Shown: one piece after another, positions 16,318-25,266 of the stretch
Layout of the letters: every line of letters starts with the position of its first letter
Numbering within the stretch: the first letter of the stretch is position 1
DNA from: an uncultured Clostridium sp.
GTDB taxonomy: Bacteria; Bacillota; Clostridia; Lachnospirales; Lachnospiraceae
Reading direction: 5' to 3'
Length of the DNA stretch: 29,927 bases
Assembly: GCA_958349075.1 (NCBI GenBank)
Contig: CATWBR010000001.1
Location: 1-29,927, forward strand
Translations under genes and position numbers: made by a program
Notes under the pieces: generated by a model
Database searches by the model: none
What the model was told of the DNA's origin: nothing
The model's input: the letters and a program-made list of their open reading frames with translations, nothing else

Positions 16318-17446
16318 ACTGCGGATTGCTGTCTTTCTCCACCGGTTTGACGACGGGGGAGCGGAGAAAATGACGCTTTTATTGGCGCGGGCGTTAAGGG
16401 ATGCGGGCCATTTTGTAACAATTTTAATCCGCTATAATTGGGGACCGCTTAAGAAACTGATTCCGGATGGCGTGTCCGTGGTGGACTTAGGTCTGCCGGA
16501 GCGGGGAAAGATTCGGAAAAATGTGAAAAATGTCATCCTTCTTCGCAGAGCAATGACGCCCGGCGTCTATGATGTGCTCCTGGCGGTGACGGCTGAGATG
16601 AGCCAGGTAGCGTCTCTGGCGGTCTGCGGGAAGAGACAGAGGATTCCTCTGGTGTCGGTAGTGCACAGCACTCTCTCCATGGAGGTGCACAGCTTCCAAA
16701 AGGTCCGGGAACTGCTGTTTCCCATCATGAATCGGTCGTATGACCGGGTGGTCGCCGTTTCGGAGGCGGTGCGCCGGGATTACATGAAGGTCTGTAAAGC
16801 CGGGGAAGATCAGGTGGTCACCATCTATAATCCCGTGGTGAACCGGGAGATTTTTGAGCAGCAGGAGAGGGAGGTTTTCCATCCGTGGCTTTCCGGAGAC
16901 CGAGAATTTGCCACGCTTTTGCTGGCGGGGCGGCTGAGTCCGGTTAAGAATCACAGTCTGATGTTCAGGGCTTTAAAGAGATTGAATGAAAGCGGGGATT
17001 ACCGCCTGATTCTTCTGGGGGACGGGGAATTGCGGGATGAGCTTAAGGCTCTGGCCGGTTCCCTGGGAATCTGCCGCAAGGTGGATTTTGCAGGCTATGT
17101 GGAAAACCCTTACGCCTTTTTCAAAAGAGCGGACGCCGTGGTGCTCACCTCCGTCTATGAGGGCCTTCCGTCGGTGCTCATCGAGGCGCTGGCCTGCGGG
17201 GCCAGGGTCGTGAGTGTGGACTGCCCGTCCGGTCCTCGGGAAATCCTGGCGGACGGAGTTTACGGGAGCCTTGTGCGCCCCGGCGATGAGAGTGCGCTGG
17301 CCACGGAGATTCGGGAAAGCCTGAGACGGGAACCGGACAGAGCGCGGCTCAGGGAGAGAGCCATGGAATTTTCGGCGGAGAAGGCCGCCAGACGGTATGA
17401 GGAGGTGCTGCTGCCTTTGGCAGAGCGGAGGGAGACGAAAGGATGA
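16310..17446 (+). CDS. GT4-family glycosyltransferase
   Basis: A 378-residue GT-B enzyme. The N-terminal loop FDDGGAEKMTLLLARAL is typical of amylovoran/capsule-type GT4 enzymes. The C-terminal domain shows LLAGRLSPVKNHSLMFRAL, ILLGDGELRDELKAL and the donor-binding motif TSVYEGLPSVLIEALACGA, followed by SVDCPSGPREIL. ATG 16310 is chosen because AGGGAAG lies just upstream and the residues before it are unlike the family; it overlaps the polymerase stop by eight bases. It is only distantly similar to the GT4 at 9564, so the two probably make different linkages. The donor and acceptor are unknown. Confidence 0.93.
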   Translation: MNKLRIAVFLHRFDDGGAEKMTLLLARALRDAGHFVTILIRYNWGPLKKLIPDGVSVVDLGLPERGKIRKNVKNVILLRRAMTPGVYDVLLAVTAEMSQVASLAVCGKRQRIPLVSVVHSTLSMEVHSFQKVRELLFPIMNRSYDRVVAVSEAVRRDYMKVCKAGEDQVVTIYNPVVNREIFEQQEREVFHPWLSGDREFATLLLAGRLSPVKNHSLMFRALKRLNESGDYRLILLGDGELRDELKALAGSLGICRKVDFAGYVENPYAFFKRADAVVLTSVYEGLPSVLIEALACGARVVSVDCPSGPREILADGVYGSLVRPGDESALATEIRESLRREPDRARLRERAMEFSAEKAARRYEEVLLPLAERRETKG

Positions 17447-17452
17447 AAACCT

Positions 17453-18655
17453 ATGGGGAGCAAATGGATTCACTTGACGGATAAGCTGCGGTATGCCGGG
17501 TGTCTTCTGATCTACCTGGCTGCCGCAGCCGTATCGGTGTTTGTTAAGAACAGGCCGGCCTTCCGGCATCTGTGGCTGATTTCCGAACGGGGGGTGGATG
17601 CCGGGGACAACGGCTTGCATTTTTTTCGGTATCTGCGCGAAAACCACCGGGAAATAAACACGGCGTTTGTGATTTCCCGCACCTCACCGGATCGGAAAGC
17701 GGTGGAAACCCTTGGCCGGCTGATCGGCTTCGGGAGCTTTGAGCATTATCTGGCAATCCTGCTGGCAGAGGTGAAGATCAGCACCCATATTATGGGTTTT
17801 ACCCCTGACATGTATTTTTTTACGGAACTGGATCGGCTGCGCCTGGTGCCGGGAATCAAGATATTTCTCCAACATGGGATTATCAAGGATGATCTGCCCT
17901 ATCTCTACGGAAATCATATCCGGCTGGATCTCTTCGTCTGCGGCGCCGGGAGGGAGGCGGACTATATTGTGAAGACCTTTGGTCATCCGGAGGGAGTGGT
18001 GCGCTGCCTAGGACTGTGCCGGTATGACGCACTGCCTGAGGCGGGGGTACGAGGCAGCCGCATGATTCTTTTTATGCCGACCTGGAGGGCTTATTTAAAG
18101 GATATGCCGGAAAGCAGGTTTCTTGAGAGCCGTTATTTTGAGGAGATCAACGGATTTCTGGGTGATGCGAGGCTTCACCAGATGCTGGAGGCAGGAGATT
18201 ACCGCCTGGTTTTCTGCCCGCACCATGAGGTCCGGAAATGGATCGGCGCCTTCGACTGTGACTACCGCGGCATAGAGACAAAGGCCACGGACGGTTGCCA
18301 GATTCAGGAGCTGTTAATCCGGGCCGACGTCCTGATCACGGATTATTCCTCCGTATTTTTTGATTTTGCTTATATGCAGAAGCCGGTTCTCTATTACCAG
18401 TTTGATCTGGAACGTTTCCGGGAAGAGCATTACCGGGAGGGGTATTTCAGTTATGACCGGGATGGATTCGGGCCGGTGGCGGAGACGCGGGACGGACTGA
18501 TTTCTGAATTGGAACATCTGCTGGACCGCGGATGTCTGCCGGATCCGCAGTATCTGCTGCGGGAAAAAGAATTTTTCCCCAAGAGGGATCAGAATAACTG
18601 CCGGAGGAATTACGAGGCGGTTAAATCTATCGTGAGGGCAAGGGAGGTTCCGTAA
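17453..18655 (+). CDS. CDP-glycerol glycerophosphotransferase-family protein (TagB/TagF-like)
   Basis: A 400-residue protein of the family that transfers glycerol phosphate or ribitol phosphate from CDP-polyol to a lipid-linked glycan. Family motifs in order are FLQHGIIKDDLPYLYG, LFMPTWRAYL, VFCPHHEVRK (HHE-like), ADVLITDYSSVFFDFAYMQK (the conserved TDYSS) and YYQFDLERFREEHYREGY. The start at 17453 follows the previous stop by six bases. Together with the TagA-like gene at 8686, it suggests that the repeat unit carries a polyol phosphate. No gene for making CDP-glycerol is in this window. An alternative is that it adds another phosphate-linked group. Confidence 0.92.
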   Translation: MGSKWIHLTDKLRYAGCLLIYLAAAAVSVFVKNRPAFRHLWLISERGVDAGDNGLHFFRYLRENHREINTAFVISRTSPDRKAVETLGRLIGFGSFEHYLAILLAEVKISTHIMGFTPDMYFFTELDRLRLVPGIKIFLQHGIIKDDLPYLYGNHIRLDLFVCGAGREADYIVKTFGHPEGVVRCLGLCRYDALPEAGVRGSRMILFMPTWRAYLKDMPESRFLESRYFEEINGFLGDARLHQMLEAGDYRLVFCPHHEVRKWIGAFDCDYRGIETKATDGCQIQELLIRADVLITDYSSVFFDFAYMQKPVLYYQFDLERFREEHYREGYFSYDRDGFGPVAETRDGLISELEHLLDRGCLPDPQYLLREKEFFPKRDQNNCRRNYEAVKSIVRAREVP

Positions 18656-18656
18656 C

Positions 18657-19703
18657 TTGATTAAGAAAAATACGCTGGGAATGTTTGACGGCCTGAAGGG
18701 GCTGAGCATTCTGTTTGTGATAGCGCTCCACTGCCACACGGACGTGTTTGTGGCAAATCCGGGACTTGCGGTTCCGCTCCCGATACACCTGGCGGAAAAT
18801 CTGGCGGGGCTCTCCATGGCGGTCCTGTTCGCCGTGAGCGGCTATAATTTTAAGCCGATAGCCTTAAGCAAGGCGGTGAAAAAACAGGCGGGGCTGCTAT
18901 TAAAGCCCTATGCCGCCGTGGCCGCAGCTTCGATAGTCACTGGAGCTGTCCTGAACTTATGGACCGGAGGGCCCTTTTGGCAGGGAATGAGCAAGTACAC
19001 GCTGGGATTTTTGATCGGTCTGGTCGCTTACAGGAGGATAGGACCGTTCGAGATCCGCTCGATCCAGGCGGTCTGGTTTCTCATGGCCCTGTTCTTCGGC
19101 TGGCTGCTCCTTACACTGTGTATGAAGGTAAAAAGCCAAAGTGTCCGGCTGGCCTGCGTGTGTGCCTGTGCGGCAGCCGGGGTTCTATTAAGCCGCGTGT
19201 GTCCGATCCTCCCGTTTTGTATCCTGCAGTCGCTGACGGCGACAGGGTTTCTTTACCTCGGCTACCGTATCAAGAAGGATGACCTTCTGTTCCGGAAAGT
19301 TCCGGTCTGGGTTTACGCAGCGTGCACGGCTGTTTTCGGCTTCTGCGCCGTATACGGTGACGCCAATCTAGGCTCCAATGTATGGAAACTGTCGCTCCTC
19401 GATTATCTGGGGATGCTATGCGGTTCCTTTGTGGCCCTAAGAATCTATCTGCGTCTCTATAATCCGGAGTGGCGGGTTTGGAGGCCGATACAGTTCTTTG
19501 GGAAGAATTCCCTGTGGATTTTGTGTATCCACACGTATGAGCACTATGTATTTTTTTGGAGGGATCAGCCTGTTTTGCGGACGGAGTCTTACCTGAGAGC
19601 CTGGTTTTATCTGTTCTGCATCCGTCTGCTCCTGATCCTTTTCCTGTATTGGGTGATTAAGCGGGCCAGTGAGAGGAGACGAAGGCGTCTTCGCGTTGCG
19701 TAA
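18657..19703 (+). CDS. Acyltransferase family 3 membrane protein (AT3 copy 1)
   Basis: A 348-residue polytopic protein with about ten hydrophobic helices. The N-terminus has the AT3 signature MFDGLKGLSILFVIALHCH, where Asp-Gly-x-(K/R)-Gly and a following His are characteristic. Late segments include FGKNSLWILCIHTYEH. AT3 proteins O-acylate, usually O-acetylate, extracellular or lipid-linked sugars. The start is TTG 18657, one base after the previous stop, with AGGGAGG eight bases upstream. The SGNH hydrolase gene follows closely, so the pair may be the split form of the AT3-SGNH fusions seen in OatA-type enzymes (inference). Confidence 0.85.
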   Translation: MIKKNTLGMFDGLKGLSILFVIALHCHTDVFVANPGLAVPLPIHLAENLAGLSMAVLFAVSGYNFKPIALSKAVKKQAGLLLKPYAAVAAASIVTGAVLNLWTGGPFWQGMSKYTLGFLIGLVAYRRIGPFEIRSIQAVWFLMALFFGWLLLTLCMKVKSQSVRLACVCACAAAGVLLSRVCPILPFCILQSLTATGFLYLGYRIKKDDLLFRKVPVWVYAACTAVFGFCAVYGDANLGSNVWKLSLLDYLGMLCGSFVALRIYLRLYNPEWRVWRPIQFFGKNSLWILCIHTYEHYVFFWRDQPVLRTESYLRAWFYLFCIRLLLILFLYWVIKRASERRRRRLRVA

Positions 19704-19735
19704 AGGCAGAAATTATGGAACGGAGGGAATCTTAC

Positions 19736-20815
19736 ATGAATCGGATCATAAAAGGGGTGGCGGGAGTTCTCATCCTGCTGCTGAGCTTTATCGCTGCTGT
19801 GCTCTGTATTTTAAGCATGCCGCAAAGACGGGTGGAGGAAAAGCCGGGAGAGCTGCTGGTTCAGTATGTGGGGGGCAGATATTATGAAACAGAGGGAGGC
19901 GGCTATCGGCAGGTGGAGGATGATAATATGGGAGCCTGTCTCATACGGACGGAGGATCAGACGGCTTTTCCGGATGCTGTCTCCTTTCAGTTTACGGAAC
20001 AACTGGAACGCCCGGTGTTTATTCTGGATGAGAGCGGCAGGGTGATTTGGAAGCGGAAGTTTGGCGGCGGGACGCACCGGATCGAGATTCCGAAGGAGGC
20101 TGACGTGATCTCCCTGGCCGTGACAGCCGGCGAGGCTAAGACGCTTCACCCTGTGGGCTATGGCCTTTTGGACTCGGTGGAAACGAATTATTCGGGAAAA
20201 CGGCTGTCTGTTCTGGGAGACAGCATAAGTGCTTATGAACACTATATCCCGGAGCCGTACCGTCCATTTTACAATCAATCATATTTTAACGTTCAGTCGA
20301 TGTGGTGGGCGCAGGCGGCCCAAAATACAGGTATGACCGTCTGCCGGATCAATGCCTGCGGCGGCTCCGGTTTTGCAGTACCCGATGAGGAGACGGACGG
20401 AAAGCCACTCTATGCGGACAGCAGCCGCTGTGAAGACTTAAGCGGTGTAAACGGTAATCCCGACGTAATCCTGCTCCTGCTGGGAGCCAATGACTGCGCG
20501 CAGGGCGTCGGGCTTGAGGAGATCGGGGAGCGCTATGAGTCGGTGGTCGGCCGGATCCGACAGGTATACCCAGAGGCGGAGATACACCTTTGCACCTATT
20601 ATGGTTTTACGGCCATGACGCCGGAGCAGACAGGAGCGCTCAACCAAGTTATACGGGAGACGGCAAAAAAAACCGGCGTAGGTCTCATCGACTCGGCCGG
20701 GTGCGGGATTGTGCCGGGCGATTCATCGACACTGGACGGCGTCCATCCCAACGAGAGAGGTCAGGCCCTGCTGGGAGCCTGCATCGGGGATGCGCTGCTG
20801 AAACGAAATAATTGA
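19736..20815 (+). CDS. Membrane-anchored SGNH/GDSL hydrolase-like protein
   Basis: A 359-residue protein with an N-terminal membrane anchor (about 6-28), a beta-rich segment (about 40-150), then an SGNH domain. All blocks are visible: block I VLGDSIS with nucleophile Ser163, block II NACGGSG, block III LLLGANDC with Asn252, and block V DGVHPNERG with Asp334 and His337. It should therefore be an active esterase or acyl transferase outside the membrane. ATG 19736 is used because GGAGGG lies eight bases upstream; an in-frame ATG at 19715 has none. It sits between AT3 copy 1 and the acyl carrier protein, so removal or transfer of acyl groups on the polysaccharide is likely. Confidence 0.92.
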   Translation: MNRIIKGVAGVLILLLSFIAAVLCILSMPQRRVEEKPGELLVQYVGGRYYETEGGGYRQVEDDNMGACLIRTEDQTAFPDAVSFQFTEQLERPVFILDESGRVIWKRKFGGGTHRIEIPKEADVISLAVTAGEAKTLHPVGYGLLDSVETNYSGKRLSVLGDSISAYEHYIPEPYRPFYNQSYFNVQSMWWAQAAQNTGMTVCRINACGGSGFAVPDEETDGKPLYADSSRCEDLSGVNGNPDVILLLLGANDCAQGVGLEEIGERYESVVGRIRQVYPEAEIHLCTYYGFTAMTPEQTGALNQVIRETAKKTGVGLIDSAGCGIVPGDSSTLDGVHPNERGQALLGACIGDALLKRNN

Positions 20816-20835
20816 TAACAGGAGGGAGATGTATC

Positions 20836-21084
20836 ATGGATAAAAGTAAGATTTTAGAACAGGTGATCGCGGTTACAAAGGAGGCGTCCGATTTGGAGGA
20901 AGTGAGGGCGGAGAATTCTTTCATGGATGATCTGGAAATGGCGTCGGTGGAGATTTTCGCAATGCTGGCCGATCTGGAGACGGCTTTTGATGTGCGGATT
21001 CCGGAACGCCTGCTGGGAAAGATCGCGACAGTGCAGGAGATGGCGGACGAGATCGAGAGACTTTTGGCGCAGCGGGGGAGATAG
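20836..21084 (+). CDS. Acyl carrier protein (DltC-like role)
   Basis: An 82-residue acidic helical protein with the carrier-protein pattern NSFMDDLEMASVEIFAMLAD, followed by FDVRIPERLLGKIATVQEMA. Ser37 aligns with the phosphopantetheine-bearing serine. The residue before it is Ala rather than the usual Asp of the DSL motif, and the residue after it is Val. ATG 20836 follows GGAGGGAG; the frame is open eight codons further up. Its neighbours include an AMP-forming ligase, a DltD-like protein and an MBOAT, so it probably carries the activated group for ester transfer to the polymer, as DltC does for D-alanine. The altered motif leaves some doubt on how readily it is modified. Confidence 0.88.
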   Translation: MDKSKILEQVIAVTKEASDLEEVRAENSFMDDLEMASVEIFAMLADLETAFDVRIPERLLGKIATVQEMADEIERLLAQRGR

Positions 21085-21111
21085 TAAGGTCAGTGAAGGC
21101 GGACAGAGCGT

Positions 21112-22647
21112 ATGAGGACTAAATATTCTTTATTTAATATGGCCGTTTCTTTTGTGGGCCAGTTTGTCAATTTGATTCTTCTGTTTATCAGCCGGAGGAT
21201 TTTTATACGCTGTTTTGCCATTCAGTATCTGGGAGTCAATGGGCTGTTCACCAATATTTTGACGGTTCTGTCCATGGCGGAGCTGGGGATTGGCACAGCG
21301 ATGATCTATGGTCTGTACCGCCCTGCGGCGGCGGAAGACGAAGATGAAATCTGCCGGCTGCTGAACCTGTACCGGCTGTTGTACCGTATGGTGGGCGTCT
21401 TTGTGTTTTTTGCCGGTCTTGCGCTTCTTCCGTTTCTGCCCAGCCTCATAAAAGGAGAAACGGATATTCCCCATATGCCTTTGATTTATTTGATGTATCT
21501 ATTTGATACGGTCGGCTCGTATTTCCTCTCCTACCGGCAGTCGGTGATCACCGCTCACCAGAAAACGTTTTTGATCACCGCCGTGACCCAGGGAGTACGG
21601 TCAGTGCAGATTCTCTTACAGATAGCGGTGATGCTTCTTACCGGCAATTTTTATCTGTATCTGGCGCTTCAGATCGGGGCGCAGTTTGTGTCCAACCTAC
21701 TCCTGGCGGCGGCCGCAGGCCGCATGTATCCTTACATTAACCGCAAGGGGACAGGGCTGCCGGGAAAGGATGAAATCAAGCGGATCTGGAAGGATATTTC
21801 GGCCATGGCCATGCATAAATTCGGTGCTGTCGTCGTGTCGAATACGGACAATCTGATTATCTCTGCATTTGTGGGACTTGCAGCGGTCGGTCTCTATTCT
21901 AATTATAAGATGATCTTAAACAGCATAAAGCTGTTCATGTCCTATGTGTATGGAGCGTTTGCAGCGGGTATTGGAAATCTGGCAGCTACATCGGACGGAG
22001 AGAAGATTAACATGGTACACCGGGAATTGTCATTTTTGTTATCTATGATGTACGGTTACCTGGCGGTCTGTCTGTTTTTGCTGTTTAACCCTTTTATCGG
22101 GCTTTTTTTCGGATGGGAATTTACCATGGGAATGCCGGTGGTGTTATTGATCTCGCTGGATTTTTATATGCATGGCATGCGGCAGCTCACTTTAAAGTTT
22201 CGGGACGGCATGGGGCTGTACCGACATGACCGGTATAAGCCCTTTGCAGAATCGGCGATCAACCTGGCGGTATCTCTGTTGCTGGTGAAACGTTTTTCAG
22301 TGGGCGGCGTCCTGGCCGGGACTATCGTCAGCACACTGCTCACGAATTTTTGGGTCGAGCCGATGGTATTTTTCAAATATGGGGTAAAAAGTGACTGGAA
22401 GCATAAACTGTGCCGCTATTTTGCCGGATATATGAGATATAGTTTTATGACAGTGCTGTGCGGTGGTCTGCTCAGGCTGCTGTTCACGCAGATTCCGGAC
22501 CGGAACTTTCTGTATCTCATCGGGAAGGGACTGCTGTGTACAGCATGCTATGGGGGAGCGGCGTATCTGTTTTTCAGCCGCAGTGAGGAGTGGAGCATGC
22601 TGACTAAACGCCTGGACGGCATTCTGAAGAAGAGGTGGAGCGGATGA
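21112..22647 (+). CDS. Wzx-like polysaccharide flippase
   Basis: A 511-residue polytopic protein with about 12-14 hydrophobic helices, of the MOP/PST exporter group. Typical features are FIRCFAIQYLGVNGLFTNIL and ELGIGTAMIYGLYRPAA near the N-terminus, a second half starting with AMHKFGAVVVSNTDNLIISA, and GLAAVGLYSNYKMILNS. It should flip the undecaprenyl-linked repeat unit to the outer face of the membrane. It lies between the carrier-protein gene and AT3 copy 2, and its stop overlaps the start of AT3 copy 2 by four bases (ATGA). Confidence 0.93.
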   Translation: MRTKYSLFNMAVSFVGQFVNLILLFISRRIFIRCFAIQYLGVNGLFTNILTVLSMAELGIGTAMIYGLYRPAAAEDEDEICRLLNLYRLLYRMVGVFVFFAGLALLPFLPSLIKGETDIPHMPLIYLMYLFDTVGSYFLSYRQSVITAHQKTFLITAVTQGVRSVQILLQIAVMLLTGNFYLYLALQIGAQFVSNLLLAAAAGRMYPYINRKGTGLPGKDEIKRIWKDISAMAMHKFGAVVVSNTDNLIISAFVGLAAVGLYSNYKMILNSIKLFMSYVYGAFAAGIGNLAATSDGEKINMVHRELSFLLSMMYGYLAVCLFLLFNPFIGLFFGWEFTMGMPVVLLISLDFYMHGMRQLTLKFRDGMGLYRHDRYKPFAESAINLAVSLLLVKRFSVGGVLAGTIVSTLLTNFWVEPMVFFKYGVKSDWKHKLCRYFAGYMRYSFMTVLCGGLLRLLFTQIPDRNFLYLIGKGLLCTACYGGAAYLFFSRSEEWSMLTKRLDGILKKRWSG

Positions 22648-23693
22648 GCGGAGTGGAAAAAAAGCAGTTTCATTCTGTCGATGCAGGCCGCCTCGTCATG
22701 GCTCTGTTTGTGCTTACCTATCACTGCAGGCCATGGGACGGGATGGCGGGGACCGCGCTGCCGCGCGTTTTAAGTCTTTTTACCGGTACCTCCGTAGCGT
22801 ATTTTTTCCTGGTTTCGGGATTTTTTATCTTTCGGGGGATGGAGTTTCCGCTTTGCGGGGAGGACAGGAGGAGGTTCTTTAGGGCGATTAGCCGGCAGCT
22901 TCGCCTGTATCTTTTGTGGAGCGTTGTATATCTGCCGCTTTCCGTCTATGGGGAGCTGGAGGTTTATGGCAGAACGCCTGTCCGGGCGGCGGTTGACATT
23001 GCATGGGGGATGGCTGTTCTGGGCAGGAATTATCTCTCTTGGCATTTGTGGTATCTGATGGCCCTGATGATTTCTGAGCTGATTCTCTTTCTTCTGGCCC
23101 GGGCCGGACTTCGGGAGCGGGGAATGGTATGGCTGTCGGCCGCGTTTTTTCTGGCCGGCCGGGTGCTGGATGTGCTTCATATGGCCGAGGATTTTCCGGG
23201 TAAAGGTATGGTAGACGGATATTTCACCGTGTTCGGAAGCACTTATAATGCGCTGTTTTCCGGGCTGTTCTACGTCAGTCTCGGACTGTATGCGGCCAGA
23301 CACAGGACGGAGCAGGGGACGGAGGGGAGGAAAGGACAGTGGGCGGAATATAAAAAGACGGTTTTGGGGCTGGGGGCGATCGGATTAGGAGCGGCTGCGT
23401 ATCTTTTCTATCACTGGTATCTGACAGCCAGCGTGCTGCTGGCGGGATGTATCCTCTGCATTTTTTTGTGGATGCTGGAAATCGATTTAAAAGACAGCCC
23501 GGTGTTCCCGTTTTTAAAGGAGATGAGCCGGATGATTTATCTGGTCCACCTGCTTTTCTATGGGATGTTTACCATTCTGCTCCCAGATGGGAATAGAGAT
23601 CCGGTAAAAGTATTTTTATATACGTTGGCCGCAACCCTGGTATTTTCGGCCGCTGCCGCATGGCGCAAAACCAGGAAAACAGCGGGAGGATGA
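22644..23693 (+). CDS. Acyltransferase family 3 membrane protein (AT3 copy 2)
   Basis: A 349-residue polytopic protein with about ten helices. The N-terminus has the family pattern VDAGRLVMALFVLTYHCRP, with the catalytic-type His in the first helix, and later MIYLVHLLFYGMF. ATG 22644 overlaps the flippase stop by four bases and has AAGAGGTGG upstream; GTG 22635 is also in frame. It differs clearly from AT3 copy 1 in sequence and lacks any soluble domain. It probably O-acylates a second position on the repeat unit. Confidence 0.85.
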   Translation: MSGVEKKQFHSVDAGRLVMALFVLTYHCRPWDGMAGTALPRVLSLFTGTSVAYFFLVSGFFIFRGMEFPLCGEDRRRFFRAISRQLRLYLLWSVVYLPLSVYGELEVYGRTPVRAAVDIAWGMAVLGRNYLSWHLWYLMALMISELILFLLARAGLRERGMVWLSAAFFLAGRVLDVLHMAEDFPGKGMVDGYFTVFGSTYNALFSGLFYVSLGLYAARHRTEQGTEGRKGQWAEYKKTVLGLGAIGLGAAAYLFYHWYLTASVLLAGCILCIFLWMLEIDLKDSPVFPFLKEMSRMIYLVHLLFYGMFTILLPDGNRDPVKVFLYTLAATLVFSAAAAWRKTRKTAGG

Positions 23694-23742
23694 GCCGATC
23701 TTAAAAATTCAGGTATCGGGTAACGGCATGGAGGAGAGAAGT

Positions 23743-25266
23743 ATGACGACAGCGGAGATGGATAAGGGATTTGCGGGAATGCTTGATGAGTGGCGGAGAA
23801 CGAAAGGGGAGCTTATTTCGTTTTGTTTTTTCCAGGACGGAAAGGAGAGGCAGGTCACCTACGGGGAGTGGATTTCGGACGTCTGCTGCTTCGCTTCCCG
23901 GGTGGTGAAGCTCTGCGGCGCCCGACATATAGGGCTGGCCGCCGCCAACTGCTACGAGTGGTTTGTGGCATTTTACGGCGTGATTTTGGCAGGAAAGACA
24001 GTGGTTACCCTAAACAGGGATTTGCCGGGGGAAGAACTGCTCGATATGGCAGGGCTGGCCGACACCGCTCTGATTCTGGCGGATCGGGAGCTGATGGAAT
24101 ATCTAGTGGAGACAGAAAATCAGGGAATACAGCTTTTGAGTTTGGAAGAGGCGGTTTCGGAAAGCCGCAGGCCGGAGTATGGGCCGTTTTGCGGGAGCCC
24201 GGAAAAATTTCCCAGTGACGTGGACGCCTCTGCGTTTATCCTGTATTCCTCCGGAACCAGCGGGGTGAGCAAGGGAGTGATGCTCAGCCAGAGAAACATT
24301 ATGACCGTTCTGCAGGAGCCCTCCGACGGCAGGCAAAGCGGACGGTTCCTGCTGTCTTTGCCGATGCACCACATCGCCGGAATACAGATTGCGCTGATGT
24401 ATTTAGACTTGGGCGTCACACTCTGTCTCAATTCCAGCATCAAGTATCTGATCCGAGATACCATTCGTTTCCGCCCGTCTGTCATGAGCGTCGTGCCGAT
24501 GCAGCTGGATCTGCTGGCTTCCAGAATTCAGAAGGACAGCTGCCTGCGGGAAGCGGCTGCGGCATGTCTGGAAGCCATTGTCAGTCTGGGGGCGCCGCTG
24601 ATGAATGAATATGAAGAGATCTTCACGCCCTTGGGCGTTCAGGTTTTGAATGCCTATGGCCTGACGGAGACATCCGGCTATATTAACAGCTGGTATCCGC
24701 ACAGAAAAGGCAGCATTGGCCGAATTTTGGACAGGAACGAATTTAGCCTGGCGGACGGTGAGCTTGTGGTGAGGGGGCCGTCCGTCATGCTGGGATATTA
24801 TAAAAATGAGGAAGCTACCCGGAAAGCCGTCCGGGACGGATGGTTTTACACCGGAGATTTGGGGCGGATGGATGAGGCGGGCTTTTTGTACCTGTCGGGC
24901 CGGAAGAAGAATACGATTATCCTGGCAAACGGTGAGAATGTGAGCCCGGAGGAGTTGGAACAGAAACTGTTTTCCTGCCCTTCTGTGAAGGAGGTGGTGG
25001 TGAGCGGCTCCGACGGGGGAATCGCCGCCTGCGTCTACCTGGGTGACTGCGGGAAGGAGGGCCGCCGGGAGGTGGAGGCCTGGGTTGATACGCTGAACCG
25101 GCGGGAGCCAACCTACCGCCAGATCCGCAGGCTTTGCTTTAGGGATACGCCATTTGAAAAAACGGGAAGCGGGAAAATTAAGCGCAAAGGAGTGGACGGG
25201 CTTGAAGAAGAGATGGGAGACGGGCGGAGCGGAGAAGGACGGATTGGAGAATGGCACGGTAAATAA
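23743..25266 (+). CDS. AMP-forming acyl/aminoacyl-adenylate ligase (DltA-like role)
   Basis: A 507-residue member of the ANL superfamily. It shows the P-loop YSSGTSGVSKG (168-178), the A5 motif NAYGLTETSGY (303-313), the GD motif YTGDLG with Asp372, Arg387 in LSGRKKN, the hinge LANGENVSPEELE, and the C-terminal catalytic Lys478 in KTGSGKIKRK. It should adenylate a carboxylic or amino acid and load it onto the carrier protein at 20836. Its length matches DltA-type ligases, but substrate specificity cannot be read with confidence: D-alanine, another amino acid or a short acyl acid are possible. ATG 23743 has GGAGGAGA upstream. The C-terminal tail beyond the catalytic Lys overlaps the next gene. 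Confidence 0.92.
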   Translation: MTTAEMDKGFAGMLDEWRRTKGELISFCFFQDGKERQVTYGEWISDVCCFASRVVKLCGARHIGLAAANCYEWFVAFYGVILAGKTVVTLNRDLPGEELLDMAGLADTALILADRELMEYLVETENQGIQLLSLEEAVSESRRPEYGPFCGSPEKFPSDVDASAFILYSSGTSGVSKGVMLSQRNIMTVLQEPSDGRQSGRFLLSLPMHHIAGIQIALMYLDLGVTLCLNSSIKYLIRDTIRFRPSVMSVVPMQLDLLASRIQKDSCLREAAAACLEAIVSLGAPLMNEYEEIFTPLGVQVLNAYGLTETSGYINSWYPHRKGSIGRILDRNEFSLADGELVVRGPSVMLGYYKNEEATRKAVRDGWFYTGDLGRMDEAGFLYLSGRKKNTIILANGENVSPEELEQKLFSCPSVKEVVVSGSDGGIAACVYLGDCGKEGRREVEAWVDTLNRREPTYRQIRRLCFRDTPFEKTGSGKIKRKGVDGLEEEMGDGRSGEGRIGEWHGK

